Source of the DNA: Dipylidium caninum
Taxonomy: Eukaryota > Platyhelminthes > Cestoda > Cyclophyllidea > Dipylidiidae
Reading direction: 5' to 3'
Assembly (NCBI GenBank): GCA_017562135.1
Contig: QEYB01000093.1
Coordinates: 248,001-312,000, forward strand
Length of the DNA stretch: 64,000 bases
The notes beneath the pieces are model-generated. The model was not told the origin of the DNA. It worked only from the letters and a program-made list of their open reading frames with translations, and ran no database searches. How positions within the stretch are numbered: the first letter of the stretch is position 1; every line of letters begins with the position of its first letter. Of this stretch, positions 63,699 through 64,000 are shown in pieces. The position numbers and the translations under genes are program-made.

Positions 63699-64000
63699 AA
63701 CTCTTCCTGAATCTGAGCCGGGACAAGACCAACCTGAAGAGGAGCAGTCAGTTACCAACTTATTTAAACAAAAATGTCCTCCAAGATACTAATGAGAACC
63801 CGCATTATGGGCGCGAAGAAAAGTTTGCAATTAAATAGGCCAAACTAAACTCTTTTGTGAAGTGTTTGTTTAGGGTGCTAATACGTCGAGCAGCCATTAT
63901 GTTTTCACGTACAGCGACGTACCGGCGATGATATTCAGGACTTTATGCATTTTTTTAATGTCATTCGGCCTTTTTACGAACAAATTTGGTCTGAAATATC
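63699..64000. other. upstream flank of the flower-like gene
   Basis: Contains the acceptor-like site at 63734 and otherwise AT-rich sequence; no further exon recognised. Confidence 0.35.

Overview
The window is nuclear DNA from a metazoan, most likely a flatworm and probably a tapeworm. The evidence is AT-rich intergenic DNA, bilaterian gene families split into many small exons, a recurrent class of very short introns (30-45 nt) beside introns of 1-3 kb, and acceptor-like sites just before several start codons, as expected for spliced-leader trans-splicing. There are no bacterial operons, CRISPR arrays or rRNA genes, and I found no tRNA. Gene models were built by hand from splice sites, reading phase and family similarity, because most single open frames here are exon fragments.

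Layout. 0.5-14.3 kb (-): muscle/non-muscle class II myosin heavy chain, 25 exons, with the C-terminal end outside the window. 15.6-20.1 kb (+): SCYL3-like pseudokinase with HEAT repeats. 22.3-23.35 kb (+): dead mariner. 23.8-29.5 kb (-): mitochondrial pyrimidine-nucleotide carrier (SLC25A33/A36 type), six exons, complete. 30.7-32.7 kb (+): importin alpha of the KPNA3/KPNA4 type, complete. 34.3-43.9 kb (-): folliculin, ten exons, complete. 47.3-48.2 kb (+): small two-EF-hand protein. 49.5-51.6 kb (+): LRRC23-like radial spoke protein, complete. 54.5-54.8 kb (-): one exon of a PTBP-like RNA-binding protein inside a GC-rich block. 57.3-57.8 kb (+): mitochondrial ribosomal protein mL63 (MRPL57). 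58.3-58.5 kb (-): terminal exon of an unidentified gene. 59.3-60.2 kb (-): second dead mariner. 62.1-63.7 kb (-): calcium channel flower homologue (CACFD1).

The genes are unrelated housekeeping, cytoskeletal and ciliary genes and do not form a pathway cluster. Two pairs are head to head (myosin/SCYL3 and SLC25A36/importin alpha), and two are tail to tail (SCYL3/SLC25A36 and importin alpha/folliculin).

Six reading-frame breaks in three otherwise well-conserved genes fall at or close to short homopolymers. They look like uncorrected assembly indels rather than gene decay. I did not find a convincing undescribed system. The best leads are paired phase-0 micro-exons in loop 1 of the myosin motor, the candidate trans-splice acceptors, a splice-flanked unidentified ORF inside the SLC25A36 gene, and the 30-nt intron that splits the myosin P-loop.
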